Shown piece after piece: positions 1 through 15,000 of a DNA stretch of 64,000 nucleotides. The notes under the pieces are model-generated. The model had not been told where the DNA came from and made no database searches. It saw nothing but the letters and a program-made list of their open reading frames with translations. Source of the DNA: Thamnaconus septentrionalis (Eukaryota > Chordata > Actinopteri > Tetraodontiformes > Monacanthidae); contig CM020511.1 of NCBI GenBank assembly GCA_009823395.1, positions 21,659,001 through 21,723,000 of the forward strand, in the 5' to 3' direction. Both the position numbers and the translations under genes were made by a program. Numbering within the stretch: the stretch's first letter is position 1; each line of letters begins with the position of its first letter.

Positions 1-41
1 AATAATTATTAGTTACTTGTTTATGTGCCCTTTTTGGTGGC

Positions 42-831
<790 letters not shown>

Positions 832-2225
832 ATGTTGGAACCGGACATAATGTTGAACTTGGACTGCACTCCTGCTCCACAGACTTCTGCAGGAAACAAA
901 AAGAAGAAACCGCGGTGGTTTAAGAGAAAGGGGCAGTTTTCAGAGGGAAAGGTTGTGAATGGTACACCCAAAACCCAACAGGGACCAAGACAGACCCAGC
1001 AAGGGGGACCTCCGCCACGGCGGCCGGGATCAACTGAAAAGATGTCTTTAGTCAAAACAGCTCCTCCGAGCAGCTCAAAGGTGAACCTCACGCCTTCAGC
1101 ATCCAACCACAGCCGGCCTTCCCCCGTCACCTCAGGGACCAAGGGCACCAGCGTCTGTCCCTCAGCAGGAAGTAGCCATAGACCCGCCGCTATCGTCATA
1201 CCATCGGGGAACCCCTCCAAGATCCTCGCCATCGACTGCGAGATGGTCGGCACCGGACCAAAGGGGAGTATCAGTCAGCTGGCCCGCTGCAGCCTGGTGT
1301 CCTACAGTGGGGACGTGGTTTACGACAAATTCATCAAGCCTGCTGCACCCGTGACTGACTACCGGTCCCGGTGGAGCGGGATTCGACCCAGAGACCTCAA
1401 CAACGCCACGCCGTACGCCGAGGCCAGGAAGGAGGTGAGGAAACTGGTACCAAGGAGATAACGGTCATTTCACTGTCTTTTTCTAACCCACCAAACGGAA
1501 AACTGTTGTGGGGACAAAATTATTAACATCGTTGGCCAAAGTAACCATAGTCTCCCTGGCTCTCCTGTTGGCAGATCCTGAACCTCCTCGGGGGGAAGCT
1601 GGTGATTGGCCACGCAATTCACAACGACTTCCGGGTCCTCGGCTACAGCCACCCTGCGTCTCTAACGCGGGACACGTCACGATTCCCTCCCCTCAACAGG
1701 AAGGCCGGCCTGGATGAGAAGCAGGTGGCCTCACTGAAGAGGCTCACCAAGGCCATCTTCAACCGGGAGATCCAGGTAGGCCGAGGTCCACCACAGAGAT
1801 GTTCCTGCACAGATAGAGCCTGCTCAGAAGTTTATAAAGGTTCAGTGTTTGACCCACCAGGTCTTTGGTCTTCATTCTTCACTCCAGTGTCAGTGCTTGA
1901 AATGATCACAATCAGCCAAAAAAGAATCAGTACCCTTTGTGACATCATTCCGCTGCACTTTTTTTTTTTTTGTTACACCTAGAAGGTTATGAATGTGTTT
2001 ACATCAAATCTAACTTGGAGATTTCACTTCCAACAATAAAAAAAGTAGAACCATTACCTCTGGCCTTTTTTATCCTCTCAGACTGGGAAGCGGGGCCACT
2101 CCTCGGTGGAAGACGCCCGAGCCACGATGGCGCTTTACAAAGTAGTGGAGGAGCAGTGGGAGACGGAAATGGCCTCCAAGTCAAAGCCGGAATCACCTGG
2201 ACTCAAAGTAACAGTTTGTAGATAA
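832..2225 (+). CDS. isg20l2: ISG20L2-like DEDDh 3'-5' exonuclease (3 exons)
   Basis: Exons are 832-1434, 1575-1775 and 2082-2225, all phase 0 with GT/AG borders, giving 315 residues (the human protein is about 350). The N-terminus is basic and low-complexity, fitting a nucleolar protein. From about residue 130 comes the RNase T/DEDDh exonuclease fold: motif [11 protein letters not shown] (Asp135, Glu137), motif [10 protein letters not shown] (Asp219) and motif III HSSVEDA (His274, Asp279), all intact. The segments PPLNRKA and [18 protein letters not shown] fit ISG20L2 better than the paralogue AEN. The family protein acts in the nucleolus in maturation of the 5.8S rRNA 3' end. The start at 832 is the first in-frame Met; a second at 850 gives MLNLD, like the vertebrate N-terminus, and is a plausible alternative. 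The neighbour bcan supports the assignment. Confidence 0.93.
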
Positions 2226-5200
2226 GAACGACGGTCCGCTCAACTTCTGCTACGGTGCCTCGTTTACGCCAGAGACACAGCAAAAAAAAAAAGAAGAGAC
2301 AATTCAGTGCTCACTGTACTGGCACATTATTATCACCATATTTTTCCCTTTTGTTTTCTCGTGAGAGGAGATTTTTCTTTTGAATCCGCCATGTTAGACA
2401 CGACGACCCCCCCACCGCTACAGTTGGAAGCAGCAGGATTCTTGCTCAGGGTGTCTTCAAAAGGTGCTCCTGCCACTGGAGGGCAGTCATGTGCTCATTC
2501 CAGTGACAATACTCTCAGCACGGTCACAACGTCTGTAACGCTGTACACCAAATAGAAAAAAAAAAATCTTTTAAAGTTCTGTAAGTTTCTCACTTTTTTC
2601 TGAAATCTTTGGTTTCAGGTGAGAAACATCACCACTGTGTTATCCTTTCAACAGTTAATTATGGAGAAATGTGTGTTTGTGAAACTGCATCAATTTCATG
2701 AAGGTATGAATCATCGAGTGACTATGTTAATGTGCCATTAAATGCATGAAAATTGACATGATTAATAGACGGATCTATATATAATATACATATATAGAGA
2801 GAGATGTGTTTTTGTTTTTATGTTTTTTAAATTTAGCTGCTGGATTCTCAACCAAAGTCTTTGAACAGTTTTGATTTGTTGGTGCGGAACAAAGAGATGG
2901 TCATTAAAACCCAACACTTCACAACCTTATGTTTGCAATACTTTTTGCTATGTTTTTGAGTCTCTTAATCTTTCAATTAATGGCAGTTATTGACGTTTAG
3001 CACAGAACTGACCACCAGTCTCTCCAGTCTCTCCTCTGCTGTGTCTGACTTGCTGTTCTCGCTTCTGTGTAATGTCTTGTTTGCCCTTGAAGGCAAGCGA
3101 TTAGCTCTTTGTCCACCGGCTGTGAACTCAACACCAGCACATTAATTATGCAGGCAGTCGTCCTTCCTGGGGGAAGAAAAAAAGAGCCACACCAGAGTGG
3201 CGGCGAGGGGCTCGTTTAGTGGGAAAAAAAAACTGATGGGCCAAACAACTGTTTTTTTAAAAAAAAAAAAAAAAAGAAATCTGAGATTAGAACACCTGAA
3301 ATGATGCCGAAGCAGATAAAATATTTCTCCTTACAGTTGGATTTAATCTATGTCCATTGGAGGTTGGGGGGGTACATAAAAAAGACTCAGAAAGGGAAGG
3401 ACCAGTTTGATCAATTTGGAACTATCTGTCTCACACAAAAGCAGTTAGTTGATGGAGAAAAGGCATCTTATCGTGAGTTATTTGCTCTTTTATTGAGGAA
3501 ATGTCCAGTTCTGATCTCACTGCAGCATCCAAGCCTGCAAGCTAGCATCAGCTCACAGAGCTCTCGCCTAACCCTTGCCGTAGCTCCGCCCACTTACTCC
3601 TAAGAAGGAAGGACTCCGATTGGTGTGGTGATATTCTGTACGCCTGCCTGAAGCCCTGATTTGAGCTCTTTTTTATTTATTTATTTAAAAAAAAAACTGG
3701 CTCTGACAAGAGACTGACGCCTGAGACCTCAGAACATCCAGCTGCCTGTCGGGGTTAACCAGAGTCTGTCTGACTGCACGGGACAGTTGGTAACCTGTGT
3801 CACGCTGGAGCACCTGGGGGTCGCGGTCCGTTAGCCGGAAAAACAGTGCCGTGAAAACCTCCAGCGCTGGAAAACCGTCTGGCTGTGAACTCCACCAAGG
3901 AGGACAAGAGCCGGGCGCCCAGCGGAGACCCGGAGGCACAGTTGGAAGAGTGCAAGTTGGCCTTCGATCAGTACAGGCTTCTGTTAGTGCTTCAAAAAAA
4001 AGGGGGTTTGGTAAGCTTTTTTTTTTTTTTTTGAAAGGCATTGAATGCACTGAATGTGCAGCTTTTCTCCGGTGAAAGAGGAGCTGTGGTCTGTGGAGTG
4101 AATACAGCACTTCAAGCACAAACTAAGAAAGAAATGGCGTCACTCATGGAGGGTTTTTTAATCGCGAGTCTCAAGAACGGCTCCTGATCAAGGTGTCGGT
4201 GTTATTATGGTTCACCGCAGCACAGATACCTAAGGAGCTGGCACCAGGCTGATGCCCTCAGAGGAGGAAAAGACTCTCGGATATCTCACATCAGAAATAA
4301 AACTCTTGAAAATAAAAGATTTCCGCTCTTATTAAAGAATGCGATCACTCTCAGACTCAGGACTTGCTGCTGGACTCCAGATCTTGTTGAAATGCGCCGT
4401 AATTCACTCACTGTATCCTGGATGATCCGGGGCTATTATCCTCTCTCAATCTCCTGTGTTAACAGTTTGATCTCTGCCCTGTTCTGCCCTCCACCACTGA
4501 AAGCCACAGCTTTACAACCCAAAGAGGTTTTAGATTTTCCTCTCTATTTACTTTCCCCCTGCCTCCGCACTTTTTTTTTGTTATGGTCATTTGCTAAATG
4601 TTCGGCCAAGTTATTGATTTTTTTTATTTTTTAAATACTGGTTACTCAACATGTTGAGGGGGATTAAATGCCCTCCTACTGGATTAATAAATCTCAGCAC
4701 CACTTGAAAGAGCAGTCAATCGGGCTGTACAATATAGATTTTATGGATTTTATTGCCACCCGGAGTGCAGTTATTGGCTGCCGGACAGATTACCCTTTAC
4801 ACACGCACGCACACTCATTACACAACAACACAGGTCTCACTCATGGCCCGACGTCGGCCACATGTGTTATAATGCTTTTTTTATTACTTACGGCTGAGGC
4901 TGGCAGGAATTTGTACATTTTGCACATTGCTGGTGATCGTTTGATATGGCAGAGTTCAAACAGTTCACGTGTCTCTGTTGGAGACGAAGACCACAAGCTG
5001 CCATTGGTTTTTTTTATGTTTTCATTAAAGAGACGAAGATATCCTTAAAACTAAGAAACATTGACAGAATAAAATAGAGAAGAATGGATTAAAAAAAGAA
5101 TAATTAACACACGATGTTAATCATGAATGAATTATTCACGCAAAATTCACTATACAGACATTTTGTAATGACAATTGTCTGCATTATAAACTTTACAAAA

Positions 5201-5692
5201 GTGCTAAAATACCTGAAAAAAACCCCAACCCTCTCTGATGTCACAAAGGGAACTTGACTGCCCCACCCCCCTAGCTCCGTTTGTTAGCTCCGTGAGAAAG
5301 GTGCAGGAAAAGCAGCATGGAGCAGGAAGCTGAAAGCCGACTGTAAACAAAGGGCCAAATGAAAATGAAAAAAATAAAGTATTCTCTGTGGAGGCTTTTG
5401 TTTTGTTCTCAAGCAGAGTCATTTGTGTGAAGATCCACCCAATGAACAGATGATTGGAGTAATGTCATATCTTTTATATCCCATATATTTTTTGGTCAAA
5501 TGCGACGAAATGCTCATCAGGTTAAATTTGATTGACATCTAAATGACAGCTGCATCGCCACCCACCTTCATGTCTACGCAAACCCTCAGGAGTTTGACAC
5601 GCGGAGCTCTAATTGGTCGGCTCACCATCAGTGTTGGGGTGGGGGCTAATGGGAGGAGGGGGATTAGTAGGTCCCGTCACGAGTAGGGGTTT

Positions 5693-5736
<44 letters not shown>

Positions 5737-5740
5737 GGGG
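2226..5740. other. Intergenic region isg20l2-bcan
   Basis: 3.5 kb without a recognisable exon. It should contain the isg20l2 3' UTR; ATTAAA signals occur near 2737 and 2903, but the cleavage site cannot be fixed. Short A or T homopolymers occur near 3250 and 4020. No transposon ends recognised. Confidence 0.5.
5695..5730. repeat. (GT)n microsatellite upstream of bcan exon 1
   Basis: About 18 GT units followed by a run of nine or ten G. It lies about 150 bp upstream of the bcan start codon, in the presumed promoter or 5' UTR. Confidence 0.95.
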
Positions 5741-5877
5741 GCTCTTTAACTCTGCCTCCATCAGTCGTCCTCTCCTCTTCATCTCCTCCTCCGCTCTCAG
5801 CCTCTTCCTTCACCGCCACAGAGACTCCGTCCGTCCGTCCGACCTGCACCTGCGCCCGGGCTGCCGATTCGACCGAG

Positions 5878-5882
5878 ATGAG
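5878..5882 (+). CDS. bcan: bcan first coding exon (Met plus two bases)
   Basis: ATGAG followed by the donor GTAAGAAC. Joined to 10404 it reads Met-Arg-Gln-Asp-Leu and enters the leucine-rich signal peptide. The preceding 130 bp of CT-rich sequence is probably 5' UTR. Intron 1 is then about 4.5 kb. Confidence 0.75.
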
Positions 5883-6005
5883 GTAAGAACACATCAGTCC
5901 CACCACAGCAGCCGTGCCCCTCCTCGGCTCCTCGCGCGTTACTTTCGTAACTCATGAGCCCGTTTTCACCTTCAGCTCGGAACTTTGTCTTGTTGTGCGT
6001 CGCCG

Positions 6006-6065
<60 letters not shown>

Positions 6066-9000
6066 GTATAGTTCAGTGCAGAAATTGAATTTCAATTGAA
6101 TATTTTACAGGAAAAAATCAGGAAGAGTTGAATACAAACTTAACAAAATGAATACCTCTTTAGCCAGCACCTCCCAGGTGTTTGTTTGGTAATATATCTA
6201 TATATATCCCATTGTTATATAAATTGTTGAAAAAATGTTTAAAAATTACATTAGTGTTGATTGATATATTTTTGGATATGATTAATATTTGTAATATTTG
6301 TACATAATTGATATTTGCCATGGGTGAACTCAGAGCAAGAGGACTAAACAGCATTAACAAACCAAGACAAAAGAAAAGTGAAAAACAGAGAAACACAGAA
6401 AACTGTGACTCTGCCTCCACAGGGACAAATGTATGCATCTTCCCTTTTTTTTCTTTCTTTCAAACAATTTATTGAACCACTCCTTCTGTCTTCAAAACCG
6501 TTTCTGAGATGCTTCGTGATCTGGATTTCCCATTTCAAATCTCATATCTGCAGCAGGTGCGTTGCTAATTTTTCACAGTTAAAACGTGCAAAATCAGCAG
6601 CGCGGGTCTCCGCTGTTCTCCTGCCACTGTTCAAGCTCTTAATACTCGCAGCAGTTGCAGCTAATCAGCTTGTAGCGAGTGCACTGTGGCACATGCCTAA
6701 ACACCTGGCATGGTAAGACGTTCGTCGACGCCTCTCAAAGTTTGGAACCCCCCCCCCCCGAAGACCCCTCTCCGCACGCCCCCTGGAGGGCTGAGCGCTC
6801 TCTAAAGAACCGCTGCTGTCGACTCCACGTCCCTCTTGCTGGAGTCTTGTTCCCCGCCCCACTTAAAGGGCACCGTCACCTCCAACCTCCTGTCAGACTG
6901 TGTATGTCAGGATGGGAGGCTGCTCTGGTCCTCCTGGAGTCATTCGAGGTGGCGTGATGTGGTGCTGGAGGTTGGGGGGGAGGGGAGGGGGATGATTGAG
7001 GAGTCTGGCCAGGAGGAAGGATGGCAGCAAGTTTTTTTTTTTTCCGTGAGAAAGAGGTTGTCGGGGGTTGCAGTTGGGGTGGAGGTTCTGCATGGCCCCT
7101 GTGGGGGGGTCAACGGCGATGTCGGCCTAATGCAAGGATGGCATTCTGGGATGTGAAAGGTGGCCGAGCGAAGGGGGAGGGGGGAGGGGGGATTCTCTTT
7201 GGCTTTGTGGTTGCGTGTGTGAATGACGCAGCGGGACGCTTCGTTATATGACAGACTTACAATTAGCCAGCCATCTGATGTTTGGGACGGTTTGTGCAGA
7301 GGTTGTGCAGTTTAGTTTGGGTGCACGTGTGGAAAACGTCTGATTAAAATCATCATTAAAAAGTGGAAGGTAAATGCAAAATAATCTCTGTTTAATTCTC
7401 AATTTGTGTATTTTCAAGTAAGGATTTTCATGTTGTGTTTTTTCTACCAACTTTTTTTTTTTTTTTTACAACTGCCAATATGGCAACAAAAAAAAAAAAT
7501 CTGTTTCGTGTATGTTCATTGGAGGTAAGTTAATACAGCACCAAAATAGATCAAACACTAGCTAGTCAAACTTTGCCATGCCAGTGTGCAGTTGAACAGT
7601 TTTGAAATTGACCAAACTGTAACTAAATGGTAGGTAACAGACGCAAAATGCATGACCAAGTTTGCAATAGTTTTAGCAACAAACGTTAGCGTATGTATGA
7701 GTGTCAAAAAACAGCACTTGTTGATGCGAACTCAGGTAGGTACGGTGGCTAAACTGGTTTTTGGTTGCAAAGCAGCGACCACAAGGCTAGCACATTACTT
7801 TACCGAATCAAAGTAGATTTAGTTTTAATAGCTTCCACAGAAACAAAAAAACAGTAAACACTTATTGAGACCAAATTATGTTTACATCGGAACAATCAGC
7901 ATTTTTTTTTCTTTTAAATCTTAAACAGAATTCCTCATTGGCCCCTCGTTGGAAACAACCATCTGTATGTCTGCCCCGCTAGCACCAGCGTCACTCTCTG
8001 TGTTTCATGGGACAGACGTGCCAAAAGGCTCACAAAGCCGGTGTAGTCCTTGAAGAATGTGCTTCACCCTCCCCTCCACTCTTTTTCCAGCCTCGAACGA
8101 CCTTTTCTGGCAACCCAGGCCGGTCAAACATCCTCTCCCTTGGCCCTCGCCGCCTTTTCCCTCAAGGTGAAGTCATTGACTATTCAGCCACTTGTGATGC
8201 CTGTCGCTGCGCTTGTGATGTTGCCCGGGATGTGTCCTTTGCCTCGATAAAAACAAAAACCAAGACGAAAAGCTCCCCCAGAGCTTTTTCCTTCCTCTTG
8301 CACCGGAGAGCGTTTTTGAAAGAGGCGGCCGGGTCGGACGCACTGTTGATCACCGTGAAATGGCTGTTGGATGCTGACAGCGGAAGAATTGTGCTGTAGA
8401 TGTGGATGACTTGCAGCGACCATCCTGGGAAAAAGATAGTTTAAAAAAAAATACCGATGGTTCCCAACATTTTGAGGGTTTCCTGGTGTGATTTTGGAGT
8501 TTTTCAACCTCCATCCATCCTTAATGTGACACTATAAGAAGTAAAGTAAACAAGTGGGGGCGGCGACGCCTCTTGCTGTTGACTTCAGGCCTCTCTTGTC
8601 CTGTTCTGTGTCGCTCGCTGTCTTTGGATGAATTTCAAGTGACCCAGTTCCAAAGGCTCCCAACCACAATCGACGAGATCACTCAAGGTGACACCGGAAC
8701 TTTTCCGAACAAAAAAACAGAAAAAAAAGAATCTATGGGAATCTTTTGTTTTGACTTGCTAGTTAAACACAAAGTTTTTGTGCCCATCTAAAACTGCCAT
8801 CTGCGCACGAGGGGCTCATCTGTTTGCATGTCATGCGCCTTTATGTCCTGTTCAGATCTCCTGCACTCAGGCGGCCTGTCAAACTCGAGACGAATGATTA
8901 AAACTGCCAGATTAATCTCCCATGGAGTCTGTCATCAAAGCATCATTTTAAAGTGTCACAGACAATTTTAATCGTTTGAAACACACACGCACGCACGAGC

Positions 9001-12000
9001 ATATACACGCACACACAGAGTCAGATTATTTATTAATCCTGCTTTGATTAGAAACGTGTCTCCGCTGGGACCGACTGACACGTCAAACTTTAATTTCCGT
9101 CTCGGTTTTCGGTTTTCAAAACACTTTCAGTTAATGTTCACGTGAAATAATTGACTTTTCTACCTGGAGTCGCACACCGGGACTCTTCCTGTCGCCTCCC
9201 CGCAGGCCGTCAAGTGGAAAAAAAAAAAAAAAAGTGCTAAATTGAAACATTAAAGTCTCGCTATTAGTCTGCTGCAGGTTTGCTGCCAGTCACTTCTGTT
9301 CTTTCAGGTGGCAGCTCTCACCCTGGTTTTGAAGGAGTAGTTTGAATTATTTTCTGACTGATTGTTTTTATTCTTATTCTTATTCTTATTCTTATTATTA
9401 TTATTATTATTATGGTCTTGTCACTTTGTTGCCTGAGCAAACTGTCAAAATTGGTGTTTTGTCGCCGACCTACAAAGAGACTTGACAACAGACAAGACTC
9501 CTTTGATGATTTATTCACTTCTCGTTTCCTCCACAGAGATGCTGATTGGCTCAGAGACACACATAGGAAATGAAACGAAGACTGCAGATAAGATGTAGAG
9601 GGACACAGGCTGCACATTGAGGCAGTTTGAAAAAAAAACAAATTCTTTTTTGTGGGGTGATGATATGATATGATATGATATGATGTGATATGATGTAGAG
9701 TTTCTTCCATGAACCTTCCTGACATCAACTAAACTTTATTTAAAACCCAGCGGGTTCATCTTGGGCAGCTCTAAATCGTTTAGACTTTTTTTTTGGCATT
9801 GATTTGTAAAAAATGAAAAAAAAAAATTCTTTGGTTTCATTAAAGCCTCCTGAACCGTAAGAAAGAGTGAAAGAAAACTAAAACAGAGAACATGTTCTGA
9901 AGCGGAAAACCCAACGCAGGGAAAGCAGATCAGGGGCAGACCAGGATAAAAAGGTGGTTGAACTGGTGACGATGTGATGATGTTGGTGCTGAAGGTTCAG
10001 TCTGACCCTCCAGTGAGTTCGCTGGGAATCAGAATTCAGGTCACACTCTGCAGCTCCTGGAGTCTGGCACACAGCGGCTGAAGAGCTGATCACACACATA
10101 CATACACAAGCTCTAGACGCGCACACAGAAATACACAGATTTCAGGAAATCAAAAGCTATTTTATGGGGTAGGGTCGGCATTGACAGCTTAACTGCTCAA
10201 GATTGATGTGATTTCTCCCTGAGTGAGACCATCCTGATCAAACTGGCTCCAAATGACATCATCGGCCCTGAACAGAAGGGGTTTTGTCTGTGTGTGTGTG
10301 TGTGTGTCTGTGTGTGTTTGCATGTATCACTGAAGGCCACTGAAGGACAAAACCTTTCAAATAGTCGCCTGACCTCCCTGTCTGTCTGTCTGCGACCCCA
10401 CAGGCAGGATCTGCTTCTTCTCCCTCTGCTGCTGGGCGCCATCTGTCTGCCTGTCCTGCTGACGTCCTCTGCCGCCTTCCACCAGCCAGGTACATGCACA
10501 CACCCTAACGCCTTGCCAAGCCGTCGCTCGCTGCGGCACCGTCATCATCCTGCTTCAATAACTCCATTAAAATCACAAGTGACCTTGTTGTCCTTTTGTG
10601 CATTTCCTTTTTACATCACTGGGTGTCAAAAGCTTAAGGTTAACCAAGAGTCGGAGTTGCAGTGACAGAGAAGGATTATAAAATGTGCGAAAACTGCAAA
10701 CTCGTGAATGATTTTCTCTCACTATTTCAATCTGGTGATCTCCACTGGGGACAATGAAAAACAGCAACAATCATGATTGGACTCATTTTGTCATAAGCTC
10801 AGCTATTTTCAGGTAGCAACAAACGTTACACCAGGCAGAACATTGCGGCTTCATGGCCTGGACAGCATTTTTAGGCACGTGACATTGCCCCTTGTGGTCA
10901 TTGTTCTCCTGATTGCATTCATTCATGTTAATTCTCTCTTTGTCCCTGCCCGTAGCCGCCCCTCGTCCTTCAGTCACTGTGTTAATAAAAAACAAATAGC
11001 AGCAAAAACACATGCTGCTCATTGCTAATGATAGCATGACCTGCTAGACCAGGAAAGCAAAACAGTGTGGCAGAAACACCCAGAGCGCCACCCTCTGGCT
11101 CTTATATCCTGCACAGCTACCCTGTAAGATTTGCAGGGAGACGGTTTGTTTCAGTGCACATTGCAGTGCGAAATGGCTCCATCTAGTGATGAAATGTTAA
11201 CACATGGTGCTGCTTTTACGTGTTTCTTTGTAGTTAAAGGGCTGCAAATATGATGTTTTCTGGGTTTAAGTTTCTATTATGTATAAATTTTAAAGAACTA
11301 ATAGAAAAAAATGCGTATTTCAGTAAACACATGAAATTTTAAAACACAGTCTCTTGGCTCGGAAATGACTGGCAGTTTGTTTCCACTGTTTCATAAATAT
11401 TTGTTAAATATTTCATTTATTCCCAATTCACTTTATTTTTTCCGCATCAGGTCTTTTTGAGTTTCAAACCTGCAACTTGTTGCACTTGCCTTCATGTTAT
11501 TTGTGAGTTTGGTATGCAGAGCGCCGCTTCCAACCGCTTCCAACTGCTTCCTCCTGCTCCTGTCATAGCGCTAAGCTAAGCTAAGCAAAGCTAAGCTAAG
11601 CTAAGTAACTAGCTCCTGGCCTTGGCTGCGTTACAAAACAAACACTTCCGATGTAACGGCAGGAGCCCGTTTCTCAAAAACAAATGTCAATTGTTACTTT
11701 AAAGATTGCCTCTCCTCAGATGACACCAAGCTCCTCCATGTCACTGTCGCCCCCCCGCTGGCGGCCGCTGTGCTGGGCGGAGCCCTGACGCTGCCCTGCC
11801 TGGTGTCGCTGGCCCACCCGCCACCTTCGCCGCCCACCAACGGCCGCCACGGCGTGCTCTCACTGCCGCGGGTTAAGTGGAGCGTCCTGGACGACGGGCA
11901 GGAGATGGAGATCCTCGTGGCCAAGGGGGACAAAGTGCGAGTGAGCGAAGCCTACCGGGAGCGAGCCTCACTGCTCCACTATGCTCACTCCCCCGCTGAC

Positions 12001-15000
12001 CTCACGCTGCACCTGGAGAGCCTGAGGCAGAACGACACCGGCTTCTACCGCTGCGAGGTGCAGCAGGGACTGGAGGATGCCGACGACGTGGTTCACGTCC
12101 AGGTCAAAGGTGAGATGATGCTGCTGCCGACTGCCCCAGATCCTATTTTCATTTCTTTATTTGTCTATCTAGTCCAGTAGAGGAGGCTCATATAATTGCT
12201 TATCCTAAAAAAAAAATACTCTAGTTGTTCAAAAACCACCATAATTGAGCCCTCTGTTTGCAGCCTCCTGTTAAAAATAAATTCCTTGTTGCGCTTTCCA
12301 CATGTTTGGAAGGAGACAAGACAGTATCACCGGGCTGGAGGCGCCACTCTCTGGACTGGCAGAGCTATCAGAGCCCTCTGTGACATCACAGTGGGCTAAT
12401 TTTTTTTTCAGAATTGTGTCTTTTAGCAAACGTGGTGCAAGCAGAAGAAAGGCGGACTTACATAACCACCGCACCTTCAGGGATTTCAACATGGACCTTT
12501 TACCCAAACTTGGACCTCACCCACAACTGATGAACTTCCTTCTGCTTTGCGATTCCTCAGGCGTGGTGTTCCACTATCGTGATGCGTCCAGTCGTTATGC
12601 CTTCACCTTTGATCAGGCCAGGGAGGCCTGCAACGAGGTTGGGGCCCAGATTGCCTCTCCGGAGCAGCTCCTGGCTGCGTACCACAGTGGCTATGAGCAG
12701 TGCGACGCCGGATGGCTCTCGGACGGCTCGGTGAGGTGAGCAGCATTGTCACTGAACACCAGGTCGAGGCAGTCTCTGACCAGCCACCAGAGCACTTAGA
12801 AAAATTCTCCTTCCAAAGGTATCCCATCCAGATGCCAAGGGAGGGCTGTTTCGGAGACATGGACGGGATGCCAGGTGTCAGGAACTATGGTCTGCTGGAG
12901 CCAGATGAGCTGTACGATGTCTACTGTTACAAGGAGAACATAAATGGTGAACTAACAACCAACCTTTTTTCTTTGCAACCTTTATGAAATATTTACTTTC
13001 ATATGTACAATCTCCATTTTTCACCTGCTCCCTTTTTGTGTGAAGGTGAGGTATTCCATGACTCTACCCCTGAGCGATTCACCTTCTGGGAGGCCAAGGC
13101 CTACTGTCTGAGTCATGGTGCTGAGCTGGCCACCACCGCTCAGCTGTACGTGGCCTGGAGCGATGGGTTGAACCACTGCAGTCCAGGGTGGCTGGCGGAC
13201 GGGAGTGTGCGCTACCCCATCGTCACCCCGCGGGAACGCTGTGGAGGCGGCGAACCTGGGGTCAGAACAGTATACCGGTACAGCAACCAGACGGGCTTCC
13301 CAGAGATGGACACCAAGCACGATGTCTACTGCTTCAGAAGTAAGACTTCACCTGCGGTCCAGTCGGTGGCCGGACAGCAACACCTTCAGAAAATCTTCAT
13401 ACAAATATGATACAAGCTCCTGTACACAGCATTTGTCAGCAAGTCACAAAGTCTTAAGTCAAAGACTCTGAATCTTCCAGGGGTCATTGTTTATTCCCTA
13501 GGAATTATGGGTCTTTATGGGACTGGGACTGAGTTTTTTTGGTACTGTACCTTTCCTCTCCTTCCAGGAGACAATGGCCCCTACACAGAATCCCCTCTGG
13601 ACTTCCTAGCCACTGAAGTGGAGGACATTGGTCAGGACATTGTCTTCCTCCCCAGTGCGGTGGAGGAGGAGTTCAGCATAAGTGAAGTTATGGCCAAGGG
13701 TGGTGAGGATCTTCTGCATGCCCAGACAGCCACTCCGGTCAAGCAGGGACCTGTGGAGGCTCAGTCGCCAGCACTGGGTCGTGACCAGGTGGTGCCGCTG
13801 GTGGAAGACCTCCCACCGTCAGCCACTCCTTCATCTCAGACTTTCAAACACTCGTCCACAGTGGACACAGTTGAGCTCATAGAGCAGGTCAGCTACCCTG
13901 AGTCTTATCAGCCGGCGCCTGAGGAAAACCTTCACATTGATCATGAAGAGTCCCACGTGCTTCCAACATCCTCTTTCCAAGACATTGCTGCTGAAGAGTT
14001 TGTGGCATCTTTAACTGTTCCACTGACAACCGATGGAACAACTTTAGCCACTGCAGAGACATCAGGCTATCACCCCTCAGCGACAGAAAGCCTGTATATT
14101 TGGGGTCTAAATGCAACTGAAGACGACCAACTCTTCAGCTCCTCGGTGGTTCCTCAGGAGGGTGATCTCCCCGTTGTCCAAGAGGACCACACCACCCCGG
14201 TCATCCCCTCAGAGCCCACCACTGAGCCCAAGCTTGTGCAGTCATCCACCTCTCAGCACGTCATGGCACAGGCTGAAGGAGGAGACAGCAGTGGTACTGA
14301 TGAGGACACGTCAGCGCTGACCGTTTTCACCCACAACGAGGAGCCTGGTGTTCACTCCACTGCCCTGGCACAAACTGTTGGCCACAGCCTAAACCCAGAA
14401 GACTCTGGAGACAAGGGTGAGGATCGTGATGCCGAGAGCTCACGACTGAGAGTGTGGATGGCGAGGAGCAGTCTCCTTCCATTGAGAAACTTCTCCCCAC
14501 TGCAGCAGATCCAAGTGCAGTAGGTAAGTGAAAAAAAAATTATCTTATGATAAAGGATTTTTACACACTCTGACCAAAAACCTTTCAAGATGCCCAAAAT
14601 ACACCATGTTTAGCCCTCTGTTTACAGCCTCCTGATAAACATAATGTTTGTTGGATCTTCCAATGTGTCCTGAAGGGGACAGAAACAAGGAGGTCTCAGA
14701 GGGCAGAGCTAACACCTGGCTGGGGGGTGTGCTCAGTAACTTTGGCAAAAGTGCCACAGGGGGTACTTTGTGACATCACAAAAGTCCGATTTCCATATCT
14801 GTGTGTTTTCACAAACAGGTGAGGCGAAGGATGGACTTTGGCTCATGTGACCCTCTAGTTGGAATGTTTACATGTGTAAACTGAGTTTTTTTTTTTTTTT
14901 TTATAAGTGGATTTCTCTTCGCTCGTAGCCAGTCGTTAATTTTGAATCTTCTTTTGACAGGCACTGAGGAGCACCTCGGTGCATCCACAGAGACATACTC

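Larger units (their letters stand above)
5883..10403 (+). other. bcan intron 1
   Basis: 4.5 kb with no recognisable exon of another gene. It holds a (GT)n tract at 6009-6057, a (TTCTTA)n/(TTA)n stretch near 9367-9413 and a (TGATA)n tract near 9657-9690. Lectican first introns often host regulatory elements, but none can be identified by reading alone. Confidence 0.6.

Noticed and set aside
832..2225. AEN (ISG20L1) identity for the exonuclease
   Set aside because: The RDTS-PPLNRKA and ARATMALYK segments and the MLNLD start fit ISG20L2 better.
10197..10501. Overlapping minus-strand frames opposite bcan exon 2
   Set aside because: Antisense shadows of the signal-peptide exon plus a (GT)n stretch.
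14521..14523. Natural C-terminus of a short (for example GPI-type) brevican
   Set aside because: The last codons before this TAG are not hydrophobic or GPI-like, and the alternative frame continues the acidic region in the phase the next exon requires.
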